The notes below the pieces were generated by a model. That model saw nothing but the letters and a program-made list of their open reading frames with translations, did not search any database and had not been told where the DNA came from. The translations under genes were made by a program, and so were the position numbers. This document shows, one piece after another, positions 23,274-34,005 of a DNA stretch of 64,000 nt. Where the stretch lies: contig JBOZIK010000001.1 of the NCBI GenBank assembly GCA_051453625.1, positions 225,440,146 to 225,504,145 on the forward strand. Reading direction: 5' to 3'. The stretch is from Welwitschia mirabilis (Eukaryota > Gnetophyta > Gnetopsida > Welwitschiales). Within the stretch, counting starts at the first letter, position 1, and each line of letters starts with the position of its first letter.

Positions 23274-24888
23274 TTTGTTAGTTCTTTAATAAATAAATAT
23301 ATATAAAAGAAAGAAATAAAGAAACTAATCATTTTCTTCTTCTTCTTTTAAACACAAAAGGATGCTTCTCACTAGATTTTGATTCCTTCATTTTTTAACT
23401 GATTGGACAGATTTTTTTTCTTTCTAGGGTAGATAAAATTCTTTTTTATTCCTCCTCTACCTCATGAATAATTTTTTGGCTATTTTGGTTTTCCTCTCTT
23501 TCTTTTGGAAGCTAAAGGAACTTGTTTTCTAGANNNNNNNNNNNNNNNNNNNNNNNNNNNNNNNNNNNNNNNNNNNNNNNNNNNNNNNNNNNNNNNNNNN
23601 NNNNNNNNNNNNNTACATTTCAGAAGACTCTTTATTCTCTAATTTCAAAAAGAATGTTCATGAAAGTACCTCTTAACATAGTCAGGTTCTATACAATTTA
23701 ACCTCTAAAAGAACATAATTACTGAAAATCCTAAGAGAACATGGTAAAAACTTTAACATCATATTCACATTATTCTAATATTCTACAAAATTTGATTTCA
23801 AAAAATTCTTAAATTCTCTTATGGAAGCTTTAGCTCCTCTCTAAACATTCTCCATCCTCAATGCTTTAATATCTCTTTTAAAATTGTTAAAAATGTGGCT
23901 TAGCTTTAATCATATCCTAGAAGTTTTTTAAATAATACTTTCTAAAGTGTTCTTTGAATATATCAATAAAGTCATATAACTTCTAAGGATAATAGTCAAG
24001 GCTGATTAGCATAGCTAATTCTTCATTCTCGAATATAATTCATTTGCCCAACTTCACTTTCATAAGACAAAGCTCATGAAGCAATATCATATTTTCTTTT
24101 TCCAAATTCTAAATAATGAGTTAGGTAGACTTAAGGCTTATTATTCTAATATCTGTATTTAGGTTAGCATGAAATTATTTTAGAGCATTAATAATACTTA
24201 ACTTTATTCTATCCTCCATATGATGAGTCAAAGTTAAAGAAGTTAAGGAGGTGTCCTGGATTGAACTTATTGATCTTCTAATTTCTTCCTTTATTTCTAA
24301 TAAAAATTGTTTTATTAATGAATCATGTGGAGGTTAACCACAAGAGCTTGCCTCTTCCATTTAATTCTTAAAAGTATTATTTTATTTTCTTATCTAATCT
24401 ATGACTCTCTTATTTGCTCTTAAAAGGGACTCATGGTATCCTAAAGAATTTTGAGCTTCAAGCCATTTATGTTTTTATTCTTAGGCCTCTATGTGAATCT
24501 TCATGATTTTTCTATTTATCCCCTGTAAATCCTTATAGATTTTATCTAAATATTCCCTATTTAGGGGTAGAGAACCTTCATTATACATAAATATAATGAA
24601 TTTTTTCTAGTATTCTATGTATTTAGCATCATACTTCTTACTGGAAGCTAAATTCTATATTAGGAACGCTAACATGTCTAGCCTCTTTCTTGGAAGATTT
24701 TCTAATTCTCCTCTATCTTCAACAACCATCTCTAGTTCAATAATGCATTCATAAGTTCTCTATAATTTCCCACTCATATCTTTGAAAGATTTAGAGAGCT
24801 AAGTGTTTTCTTCCTTGCTAGTGATCTTGTAACATAGCTTTTTATTTTTTCTTTTTTTTAACCAACCTCTATCTTAATAATTTATTTT

Positions 24889-25246
24889 TAATTTTGAAAT
24901 CATCAACTTAATTCTATAATGATAAAACTTCTTCCTTTCTACTTGAATAGGTTTAAATTTCCTCTTTAACTACATTCAAAATACTAAAGAGACTATCCAT
25001 CTTATCTGTTTGGAGAATTNNNNNNNNNNNNNNNNNNNNNNNNNNNNNNNNNNNNNNNNNNNNNNNNNNNNNNNNNNNNNNNNNNNNNNNNNNNNNNNNN
25101 NNNNNNNNNNNNNNNNNNNTAATTTTAAAATCATCAACTTAATTCTATAATGATAAAACTTCTTCCTTTCTACCTGAATAGATTTAAATTTCCTCTTTGA
25201 CTACATTCAAAATACTAAAGAGACCATCTTATCTGTTTGGAGAATT
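24889..25246. repeat. Duplicated flanks of a 100-N gap
   Basis: 24889-25019 is repeated at 25119-25246 with a few differences, on either side of the gap 25020-25119. Probable unmerged contig ends or haplotypes. Confidence 0.85.
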
Positions 25247-25289
25247 AACTAGAGTGAAGTAGATGGAAAGGCAAGAGTTCTTTAAATAT

Positions 25290-25658
25290 GAATTGGATTA
25301 GGTTTTGTGGTATTCTTGAGGAGGTTATTGATGAAGTTAGACTTTGAGGAGTGGAAGAGAATTCCCTTGATTTTGCTTAAGTGGTCCTATATCCTAGAGT
25401 TCTTAGAAGACTTAATTCCTGAACNNNNNNNNNNNNNNNNNNNNNNNNNNNNNNNNNNNNNNNNNNNNNNNNNNNNNNNNNNNNNNNNNNNNNNNNNNNN
25501 NNNNNNNNNNNNNNNNNNNNNNNNGAATTGGGTTAGGTTTTGTGGTATTCTTAAGGAGGTTATTGATTAAGTTAGACTTTGAGAAGTGGAAGAGAACTCC
25601 CTTGATTTTGGTTAAGTGGTCCTATATCCTAGAGTTCTTAGAAGACTTAATTCCTTAA
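25290..25658. repeat. Duplicated flanks of a 100-N gap
   Basis: 25290-25424 is repeated at 25525-25658, on either side of the gap 25425-25524. It falls inside the decayed coiled-coil frame and lengthens it artificially. Confidence 0.85.
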
Positions 25659-26270
25659 CTTTAAACAAACTTTGGGTAGTTACTTTGATATAAGATGTAT
25701 TTTCTTAGAATGAAATTTTATTTTTACTTAATATTTAGGTAATTAAAGAGGTAAAATACTAGTTCTACTATGTATGAAGCTCTGATTCCAACTTTATTCA
25801 ATTTTGTAATGCACCTCACTAGTCCTAAAAAGGTTTTTTTTATAACATTTATATTGGTATAAGTTGTCTTATCCTTCATTACTACTATCATATATAGGTT
25901 AGATAACATAATACCTTTTTTTTTTGTGAAGAATAGATACCAAATTACAAGTCATGATTCTTGAAATGATAAAAAAAAATTGATTTTGTATCCTTATGCA
26001 CTGTTAGTATTCCTTGTACAACTATCCTTTCTAGTAGACTCATGCTTAAATTTGTGTCTTCCTTTCTAATGGTATCATTAATGGATTTTCCACTGTTTGG
26101 TAGATGCAACATTTCTCTTATTTCCTCTTAAGTAACTACTATTCTTTAATTTTCCATGGTTGTTTCCAATATCTTTTTGGCATCATTTGTTTTTAAATTC
26201 TTGTAAAATTTATATATGGATTCCAAGAAGCATATATCATTTAAAGTAAGCCATTCATATCATCCCAAAT

Positions 26271-27163
26271 TAATAATCCTTTATTTGAACTCTATCAAAT
26301 TAGGGCCTGAACTCTAGAAAAAATTTGAATTACATGTTATTAAGTGTAAATCCAAAAAATTTGCTAAGTTGGAATTGATATTGCAAATGCTAATGTGGTC
26401 GGGATGACGTGAAACTAACATTGCAATGGGGAAGGATCATCAAAAATAAATTTAAGTGAAATGTTGGAGGAATGAAAAGGCATATTTAAGTGGTGATCAC
26501 TCTCCATAACACTATGTTCAATAAGGGTCATTGAGAACTCTTAAGTTCTCGATAAGAGCCATTAAATCCATTATGGAGTTAGTCAAAAGAGTTAGAAGGT
26601 GATCATCGAGAACTCAAGAGTTTTTGATGGGGTTTTTTTGAATTCTAACCACTNNNNNNNNNNNNNNNNNNNNNNNNNNNNNNNNNNNNNNNNNNNNNNN
26701 NNNNNNNNNNNNNNNNNNNNNNNNNNNNNNNNNNNNNNNNNNNNNNNNNNNNNATCCCAACTTAATAATCCTTTATTTGAACTCTATCAAATTGGGGCTT
26801 GAACTCTAGAAAAAATTTGAATTACATGTTATTAAGTGTAAATCTGAAAAATTTACTAAGTTGAAATTGATATTACAAATGCTAATGTGGTCGGGATGAC
26901 GTGAAACTAACATTGCAATGGGAAACATCAAGAACAAGGAGGGATCATCAAAAATAAATTTAAGTAAAATGTTGGAGGAATGGAAAGGCATATTTAAGTG
27001 GTAATCACTCTTCATAACACTATGTTCAATGAGGATCATTAAGAACTCTTAAGTTCTCGATAAGAGCCATTAAATCAATTATGGAGTTAGTCAAAAGAGT
27101 TTGAAGGTGGTCATCGAGAACTCAAGAGTTCTTGATGGGGTTCTTTGAATTCTAACCACTATC
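26271..27163. repeat. Duplication of about 400 bp around a gap
   Basis: 26271-26653 and 26754-27163 are near copies flanking the gap 26654-26753. They differ by substitutions and by an indel near 26430/26925 (aacatcaagaacaagga present only in the right copy). Either two haplotypes were laid end to end, or this is a real tandem duplication. Each copy carries two palindromes built on GAGAACTC/GAGTTCTC (26533-26550 and 26604-26629; 27037-27060 and 27112-27137). Confidence 0.8.
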
Positions 27164-27439
27164 ATTATGAAAGCAAGTAATAATAAAAAAGCTAAGTCAC
27201 ATGATAGAGTTATAGTAAAAAGTTAAAAGGGGTCATTGAGGAGAAGACATTTTTCTTTTAGAAGCAATTTTAAAAAGGAAAAGTTGACTTAACATCTAAA
27301 CTAAAGCTTTATATTTGGAATAGTTTTAATTAACTTCTAAAACTTACANNNNNNNNNNNNNNNNNNNNNNNNNNNNNNNNNNNNNNNNNNNNNNNNNNNN
27401 NNNNNNNNNNNNNNNNNNNNNNNNNNNNNNNNNNNNNNN

Positions 27440-27830
27440 NNNNNNNNNCTTACATGTCAATGGTCTAGCTTGAAATCTAATTTAAAGTTCTAACTTTGGG
27501 TTGATATCAATTGATCAAGAGATTTTTGTTTTTTCTTCTAGAATAAGTAAGTAATCAAGTTGGCTTAAAAACAAACTCAAAGTTTTAATTTTAAGTTGGT
27601 ATTAGTTAATCACATAATTTTGGTTGATTATAGGTTTTTAAAGCATAACAAGATAAATGATTTGGTGTGGAATCTAGCTTAAAGTTTTAAGTTTGAGTTG
27701 GTATTAGCCGAAAGATTTAAGTTTTTATTACAATTGTTTGATTTGAAATATGGCTTAAGTTTTGAATTTGGGTTGCTATCAATCAACCAAATGATATTTT
27801 AATTTTCAATGCCCATTTCATGATCAAATT
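27440..27830. repeat. Degenerate tandem repeat, about 95-105 bp unit
   Basis: About four units are recognised by a shared core: a ttgaaatctaatttaaagtt-like stretch, then taactttgggttg, gtatcaattgatca and a T-rich end. They start near 27462, 27565, 27670 and 27750. Units are strongly diverged. No coding frame is conserved between them. Confidence 0.6.
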
Positions 27831-27874
27831 TTATTAGAGGAGAAACATTGGTAACTTTAATTTCTTATTCTTCT

Positions 27875-27898
27875 TTAAAATAAAATAAAATAAAATAT
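27875..27898. repeat. (TAAAA)n microsatellite
   Basis: About four to five units of TAAAA lie after ttcttctt. This is a simple repeat within W's 3' region. Confidence 0.85.
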
Positions 27899-28377
27899 TT
27901 TCTGAGTTACTAGATATGGCCTAATAAGTCTTCTTTTGATAAAACTATTTGCAAGATTTTGTAATTACTTAGTAATGCATTTATGATGATAAGGTTTGGT
28001 GGGTCTCTATAGTGGCATGAAGCTCAAAAAATCTAAACTAATCATAAATTAATATGAAGTTCTAACTTTAGGTTAAATCTTAGTTAGTTTAGAATTCCTT
28101 GATTTCAGACTTACTTTAAGATTGATTCTAATACCTAGAATAATTTATTTGTTCACTAAATAAGTATGTTACTTTTACACAATCCTTTACTTTAAGATTA
28201 AACATATGTGCACTAGGTAACTTAAATATAAATTATACTTGTCAAGCATAATAGTAAGAATTATGCTATAAATTTTATTCCTTACATGCTCATCATCCAT
28301 TGTTTTTTACCTGAGCTTAAGAATTTCTTCAGTTAATCATATCTCACATTTTCTTATCTTTTCTCTATTAATCCTCA

Positions 28378-29030
28378 TGGTTTACACTCCTCCTTCTTCT
28401 CCTATGTCTTCCTTTGGTGTTAAGAATATGAAACATTACTTGTTTAACTTAGGTTCTATATAGAAAGATATGTGCATTAGTGGTATAGATCCCTAGTCAC
28501 CTTAAGTATTAGTTAGATCTAAAAAATGGTATAACAGTTCTTATATTATGATTACATATCAACTAATAAGGTTTTAGATACCTTAGATTTTTTCATCACT
28601 AAGGCTGATAAAGACTATTTTGGTGTATTCTCCCAAGATTTATTCTCATGGTCCATCACTTAGTGGGCAAGTATCTAAGGGTGAGAAATGAAGAACTACA
28701 TCAGTAATTCAATTATAGATATTTGGCTTGTGACATTTCTTTAGATCGGCTAGCTAGGAATATGCAGGTGCTAGAGAAAAGGGTTGATTAGCTTCAGGGC
28801 ACAAACCCTATCTTTAGTCTTGCTGCATTGAGTTTTGATAAGGATAATATAGAGAAGATAATATCAAAACATTTGGTGAGTCCACTCAAAGGAGACTAAT
28901 ATGATGTCTGAATATCTAGGTGAGATTTATCTATTGCCCTTGAGCAAGAATTCTATAGCATCGACATCTAAGACTAGCCACTCTCATAGGAGGAATAAGT
29001 TTTTTAACTACTTTAAGAATTGAGAAGCTT
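28378..29030 (+). pseudogene. Unrecognised decayed coding stretch
   Basis: The plus strand is less AT-rich than its surroundings and reads like broken protein in shifting frames: MVYTPPSSPMSSFGVKNMKH at the start, KKWYNSSYIMITYQLI near 28525, ITKADKDYFGVFSQDLFSW near 28600, YLACDISLDRLARNMQVLEK near 28720, SLAALSFDKDNIEKIISKHL near 28810. The LARNMQVLEKRVD part has a heptad pattern. It is opposite in strand to W. It may belong to a separate small insertion inside W. I do not recognise the family. Confidence 0.45.
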
Positions 29031-29700
29031 GAGTTGGTGATTTATTTACTTAATTATTTAAGAATTATTTTTTCTATTATTCCTACAATTGGATGTAATA
29101 AACTATTTTACTTAATAAAATTTTTTATTTTTATTTTAAATAAAGTTATATTATATTATTTTATTTTATTATATGCATATCAATTCCATTAAAATAAATT
29201 TAAATAAAAGAATTTATTAAATTATTAAGATAATGTAAAATAATTCTAAAACTTTGAAGCTTTCCTTTAGCTCAAATAGAATTTAATAATTGTGCATGCT
29301 ATTAAATTAAAAATATTTAAATACACATTCCATCATAGACCAGAATATATTTATTTTGATTTTTTCCCCCTCTTGATCTCTCGTCCTTTTTTTGTAATAA
29401 TTTATGATAGAGTTATAGTTTGGTAATAAGTTGTGTCTCAAATAACTCTTAGGAAACAATTTTCCTCAACTTTATATTTTTCACAACTTAAGTTAACCAC
29501 AATGAAGAGAATGCAACCACTATCAAAGGAGTAAGAATTCATAAGATATATTANNNNNNNNNNNNNNNNNNNNNNNNNNNNNNNNNNNNNNNNNNNNNNN
29601 NNNNNNNNNNNNNNNNNNNNNNNNNNNNNNNNNNNNNNNNNNNNNNNNNNNNNATGAAGAGAATGCAACCACTATCAAAGGAGTAAGAATTCATAAGATA

Positions 29701-29734
<34 letters not shown>

Positions 29735-29736
29735 TT
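29701..29736. repeat. (ATT)n microsatellite
   Basis: About eleven TTA/ATT units lie just right of the gap 29554-29653. The left flank of the gap (29502-29553) stops exactly where this repeat begins, so the assembly probably broke on it. Confidence 0.95.
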
Positions 29737-30680
29737 AATATTTGATTCATGCCTAACTGACCCCTTAGTAGAGTTCTCACAGCTACCATATTGCACTGCC
29801 AAAGGCCTCTCTCAAGAATATTTTCCTCGGTGCACTTGTAATAGAACATTATGGTAATTTTTATCTTTTTTTTTTAATCTATATCATAAAAGGTACTCTA
29901 TTTTGTAATGGAATATATCTCCTTAATTTTTTCAATATAGATAATGCACAATTCCCTATTGAAGACTTAGCAAGTCAGCTTCTTGCTTTATAATCATTAC
30001 ATTTACTTTAAACAATCTAGTAAATTGTTAGACTAAATAAGCTTTAAAGAAATGACATGTTCTTTATTATCTAAACTTGAAATTTATTTTATAGGAAGAT
30101 TGAAAGTATTCTTTCCACTCTATTAGGATTTCTTATATAATTTATCACCAATTTATGATCATATTACGTTCTTACTCTTTTCTCATTAACTTGGTAGGTT
30201 ACTTTTGCATTAGGATTGTATATTTCTATGGCTCCATTTCCTAGAATTTTTATTATGGTATGGGGTCCTAGCTAGTTTTATTCTTATTTTTTTGTTTTAA
30301 ATGGATTTCCTTAGGGTTATAAATTAATACAAAATCTTCTACATTAAAATTTATTTTCCTTAATTAAATTTTCATGATATACTTTAGTTCTATATTGTAT
30401 AAGTTTTTTATGCAGAAGAGCTTATTTTCTATTTTCATAAAAAATGTTCATGTTTTTATCCATTCTTTTTGGGCTATATATAAGTTACATTTTAATTCTT
30501 TAGCTAGTTTAAATATTTCTATCTTAAATTTAATTGGCAAAATAGCCCTTTTTTCATAAACTAATTCACATGAATTAAATCCTGTGGTATGTTTCCAAGT
30601 TATTTCATAAGCCCATAGAACTTCATTTAATTTATCAGGCAAATCTATTTTCTTACTATTTATGACATTTATTAATATTC

Positions 30681-31283
30681 TATTTAATTCTCTATTAGTT
30701 ACTTTAGCTTGGCCATTAGATTAAGGATAATAAGTAGTAGCATTTGTGATGGATTCCAAATTTGGTCAAAAGTTTCTTAAAGACTTCACTAGTAAAATGA
30801 TTTTATCTATCAGATATAAGACTTTGAGGGGCTTCAAACTGATAGATAATATTTCTAAGGAAAAATTTAACTATAGTTTAGAAAGACCAATTAGTTACAA
30901 CCTTAATCCATTTAGTGAATTAATCAACACAAANNNNNNNNNNNNNNNNNNNNNNNNNNNNNNNNNNNNNNNNNNNNNNNNNNNNNNNNNNNNNNNNNNN
31001 NNNNNNNNNNNNNNNNNNNNNNNNNNNNNNNNNTATTTAATTCTCTATTAGTTACTTTAGCTTGGCCATTAGATTGAGGATAATAAGCAGTACCATTTAT
31101 GATGGATTCCAAATTTGATCAAAAGTTTCTTAAATACTTCACTAGTAAAATGATTTTATCTATTAGATATAAGATTTTGAGGGGCTTCAAACTAATAGAT
31201 AATATTTCTAAAAAAAATTTAACTATAGTTTAGAAAGACTAATTAGTTACAACCTTAACCCATTTAGTGAATTAATCAACACA
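30681..31283. repeat. Duplicated flanks of a 100-N gap
   Basis: 30681-30933 is repeated at 31034-31283 with a few substitutions. It lies within W's integrase core. Probable assembly artefact. Confidence 0.9.
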
Positions 31284-31697
31284 AACCAAAATATATCTTT
31301 TTTAAAGAATGAGGAGTTAATGGATTCAATAAAATCTATTTCCCAAATATCAAAAGATTTAATTGTTTGAATTCATTATTATGGCATTTTTAAGTTTTGA
31401 CTAAATGTGCCTTCTCTTTGACATTNNNNNNNNNNNNNNNNNNNNNNNNNNNNNNNNNNNNNNNNNNNNNNNNNNNNNNNNNNNNNNNNNNNNNNNNNNN
31501 NNNNNNNNNNNNNNNNNNNNNNNNNCTTAATCCATTTAGTGAATTAATCAACACAAACCAAAATATATCTTTATTAAAGAATGAGGAGTTAATGGATTCA
31601 ATAAAATCTATTTCACAAATATCAAAAGATTTGATTGTTTGAATTCATTATTGTGGCATTTTTAATTTTTGACTAACTGTGCCTTCTTTTTGACATT
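31253..31697. repeat. Duplicated flanks of a 100-N gap
   Basis: 31253-31425 is repeated at 31526-31697, on either side of 31426-31525. Together with the neighbouring gap it makes part of the integrase appear three times. Confidence 0.9.
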
Positions 31698-31827
31698 GAT
31701 CAAAACCTTCAATATAAGCATTTGAATCCTCCGAATATGGTGGGATAGTAGTATTCAATATGGAGAATTTTCATTCCTATTCTTTTTGCACCATAATGTC
31801 CTTCTCATCTTCCTTCATGAGCTTTCT

Positions 31828-31976
31828 NNNNNNNNNNNNNNNNNNNNNNNNNNNNNNNNNNNNNNNNNNNNNNNNNNNNNNNNNNNNNNNNNNNNNNNNN
31901 NNNNNNNNNNNNNNNNNNNNNNNNNNNNNNNNNNNNNNNNNNNNNNNNNNNNNNNNNNNNNNNNNNNNNNNNNNNN
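31828..31976. other. Assembly gap, 149 N
   Basis: This is unsequenced, between the integrase zinc-binding region and RNase H of W. Unlike the 100-N gaps its flanks are not duplicated. Confidence 0.99.
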
Positions 31977-32099
31977 CTTTTGGTCACAAAAAAGTTGGGT
32001 ATATCAGCATACCATAGATTTGTTATTACTTGAAAAAGATGTTCATCTAGAAACTCATCCCTTGTATTGATCTATTCTTCATCTATAAATTCTAACCTT

Positions 32100-32400
32100 G
32101 AGAGATGATCTACTATCAAATTCTCTATTCCTTTCCTATCAATAATTTTTAAATTAAACTCCTACATTAATGGTATCTATCTCATAATTCTTGAGTTTGC
32201 TTCTTTCTTCTTCATCAGAAATTAATGACACTATGGTTAATATAAGCCTTTACTTCGTAATGTAAAATATAATGTTTGAATTTTCTAATGCCATTATCGC
32301 TGCAAACAACTCTTTCTCTATTGTTGTGTAATTTTGTTAAGCTAGTTTAAAGTTCTTACTAATATAAGTAATGACATATGAGTTATAATGTGGAATAGGA
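32100..32400 (-). pseudogene. Gypsy RNase H of element W
   Basis: The minus strand reads SYVITYISKNFKLA near 32380, then QNYTTIEKELFAAIMALENS near 32300 (first residue a stop in place of Gln), then IIFYITK and LILTIVSL near 32230. This matches the ..YYASRTLN.AQ.NYTTTEKELLAVIFAL..F..YL......TDH block of gypsy RNase H. It follows the RT thumb directly, as expected for a fused RT-RNase H. Confidence 0.9.
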
Positions 32401-32481
32401 TTATATAATTTAGCCTTGTAATTTAGGTGTTGATAAAAGTTTATCCTTTAAGGTTTGATAAGCATTTTGACATTCACTAGT

Positions 32482-33400
32482 CTATTCATATTCCACATCC
32501 TTTTGTAAAAGGTTACTCAAAGGTTTAGTAATTTTACTAAAGTTGGATATTAATATTCTATAATATTCAACATGTTTTAAGAAATATCTTAATTCTTTTA
32601 GTTTGGTCAAGGGTGAAATATCTTTTATAGCTTTAATTTTTTTCTCATTAGTTTCAATCCCTTTTTGAGATATCTTTTGTCCTAACACTATGCTTTTTAT
32701 CATTATAAGATGACTTTTTAACCAGCTAAGTCTAAAGTGTTTTTCTTTGCATCACTCTAAAACTTTTTTCTATCTATTAAGTTACTTCTCAAAGTAATTT
32801 TCAAATGTCAAGAAATCATCCATAAATACTTCAACTAATCTTCCTATCATATCTTGAAAAATGTTATTTACTAACCTTTCAAAAGTAGCAAGAGCATTAC
32901 ATAGTCCAAATGGTAGTACATTAAAGGCATAAGTTCCCCAAGGATAAGTGAAAATTATTTTGTCTTGGTCCTCTATAACTATAGAAACTTTGTTATATCC
33001 ACTATATCCATACAAAAAGCTATAGTATTAATGTTCATATACTTTGTCTAAAACTTGATACATAAATCGAAGAGAAAAATGATCTTTATAGGTTGCAATA
33101 TTTAATATTATGAACTTTATACGCACTCTTCATTTATTTTCTTTCTTTGAAAAAACCATCATAGGATAATTCATTCTAAATTAAATATAGGATAAATGAA
33201 TACCACATCCAAGAGTTTAGCAATCTCTTATTTAAGTATCTCCTACATGTGTGGGTTACATCTTTTTTCTAGTTGCTAACTTAGTTTGATAGAGATATCT
33301 AAATAGATTCTATGTTGGCATACTCTTGGATATAATCCTTTAATACCTGTTTGATTCCAATAAAAGGCTCACTTCCTTTTAATCAACATTCTTTTAAGTT
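32482..33400 (-). pseudogene. Gypsy reverse transcriptase of element W
   Basis: Minus-strand blocks: QHRIYLDISIKLS near 33320 and IAKLLDVVFIYPIF near 33210; MYGYSGYNKVSIVIEDQDKI at 32955-33015; FTYPWGTYAFNVLPFGLCNA and LATFERLVNNIFQDMIGR around 32850-32950; VEVFMDDFLTF near 32815, with the polymerase F-M-D-D motif intact; and the thumb GQKISQKGIETNEKKIKAI and LRYFLKHVEYYRILISNFSK at 32482-32703. This is the best-preserved RT in the window. The PWGTYAFNV variant shows that W belongs to a different family from X and Y. Confidence 0.95.
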
Positions 33401-33689
33401 ATCTTTTCTAGGAATGAGTTAAACAACTATTTTTAATTAGAGATTTATTAGGAGCTACTTCGATATAATCTAGCCCTTTCTTAAGAAGAGGCTTTTCTAT
33501 CTCTTAAGCTATCAAATATTTCTCCACATATTTTTCATTATTTGTTCTTTAGCATCAAATTAACTTCCTATGTTAGAATTGCATTGGTTTTTACTTTTGT
33601 GTTTTGTACCGTTTCTTTAATAATTATTACATCAGAAAGTTTGATCTCTTTTGTAAGATCTCCTAGACTAATTTTCATTCCCCACTTCT

Positions 33690-34005
33690 AGAGTAAATAG
33701 TAGCCTCTATAGTATCCATCCAATGTTTATTCAAAATCATTGCATGGGTATCGTCTTGAGTATTCATCATTAGTGAATCTATCAAATAGATAAAACCTTG
33801 GAGTTCAGTGGGTATATCCTTAAGAACTCCTTCTATTATTACTACTGAGCCATCAGCTAAGTGAATTTTTTCTTAGTAAGGTATCAGTTTTGATTTTTTC
33901 AACTCTTGATAAGTTTCATAGGCCATAACATTGATACTTAACTCAAGGTTCATAAGCACTTCTAATTTGAGTTTTTCATCAATTTTTACATCTATCATAG
34001 TGTTC
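33690..34005 (-). pseudogene. Gypsy aspartic protease of element W
   Basis: The protease cuts the element polyprotein. About 100 codons with a single stop read MIDVKIDEKLKLEVLMNLEL near 33970, SINVMAYETYQELKKSKLIP near 33920, KIHLADGSVVIIEGVLKDIP near 33850 and FIYLIDSLM near 33800. This matches the LLDLGASVNVMPYSVY..L......I.LADRSV..P.GV.EDV pattern of Athila/Tat proteases. The catalytic D-L-G-A-S reads N-L-E-L-S, so Asp is lost. Confidence 0.9.

Larger units (their letters stand above)
23614..25910 (-). pseudogene. Unknown decayed coiled-coil protein, W strand
   Basis: I do not recognise this protein. The minus strand has an almost continuous reading of about 650 codons, interrupted mostly by stops where Gln would fit. 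Near the start it reads MLSNLYMIVVMKDKTTYTN (25909 down) and KLNKVGIRASYIVELVFYLF. Then come HLSKIKGILFHSSKSNFIN near 25600, DKMDSLFSILNVVKEEI near 25220 and 24990, DDFKIKNKLLR near 24890, SLGYHESLLRANKRVID near 24410, SLIKQFLLEIKEEIRRSISS near 24300, LEKENMILLHELCLMKVKLG near 24090 and FENEELAMLI near 24010. Heptad-like Leu/Lys/Glu patterns suggest coiled coils. It lies between W's integrase and 3' LTR, where some plant gypsy elements carry an extra ORF. Two 100-N gaps duplicate short parts, and 80 N lie to its left. Confidence 0.6.
30160..31827 (-). pseudogene. Gypsy integrase of element W
   Basis: Minus-strand order: the zinc-binding region (AHEGR, GHYGAKRIGMKILHIEYYY near 31790, DQCQKEGTVSQKLKMPQ near 31690, with the third Cys/His-type ligand changed to Phe); core CEIDFIESINSSFF near 31620 with the first Asp kept; SLISDR near 31160 with the second Asp kept; YYPQSNGQAKVTNRELN near 31060, where the catalytic Glu of NGQAE is Lys; NEVLWAYEITWKHTTGFNS near 30610, matching ALWAYRTTWRNTTGFTP; and the C-terminal LGNGAIEIYNPNAKVTYQVN near 30200. 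Gaps at 30934-31033 and 31426-31525 duplicate parts of the core. Confidence 0.92.

Noticed and set aside
22367-23332. Long open frames across 22428-23273 on both strands
   Set aside because: They consist almost wholly of unknown bases in the 846-N gap. The same applies to frames across 35771-36350 and other gaps.
23614-25910. Assigning the coiled-coil ORF to the plant mobile domain family
   Set aside because: IVELVFYLFNYL is faintly reminiscent of a hydrophobic block in that family, but one short block is not enough.
30746-31642. Plus-strand open frames of 80-100 codons
   Set aside because: They are antisense shadows of W's integrase, and they cross N gaps.
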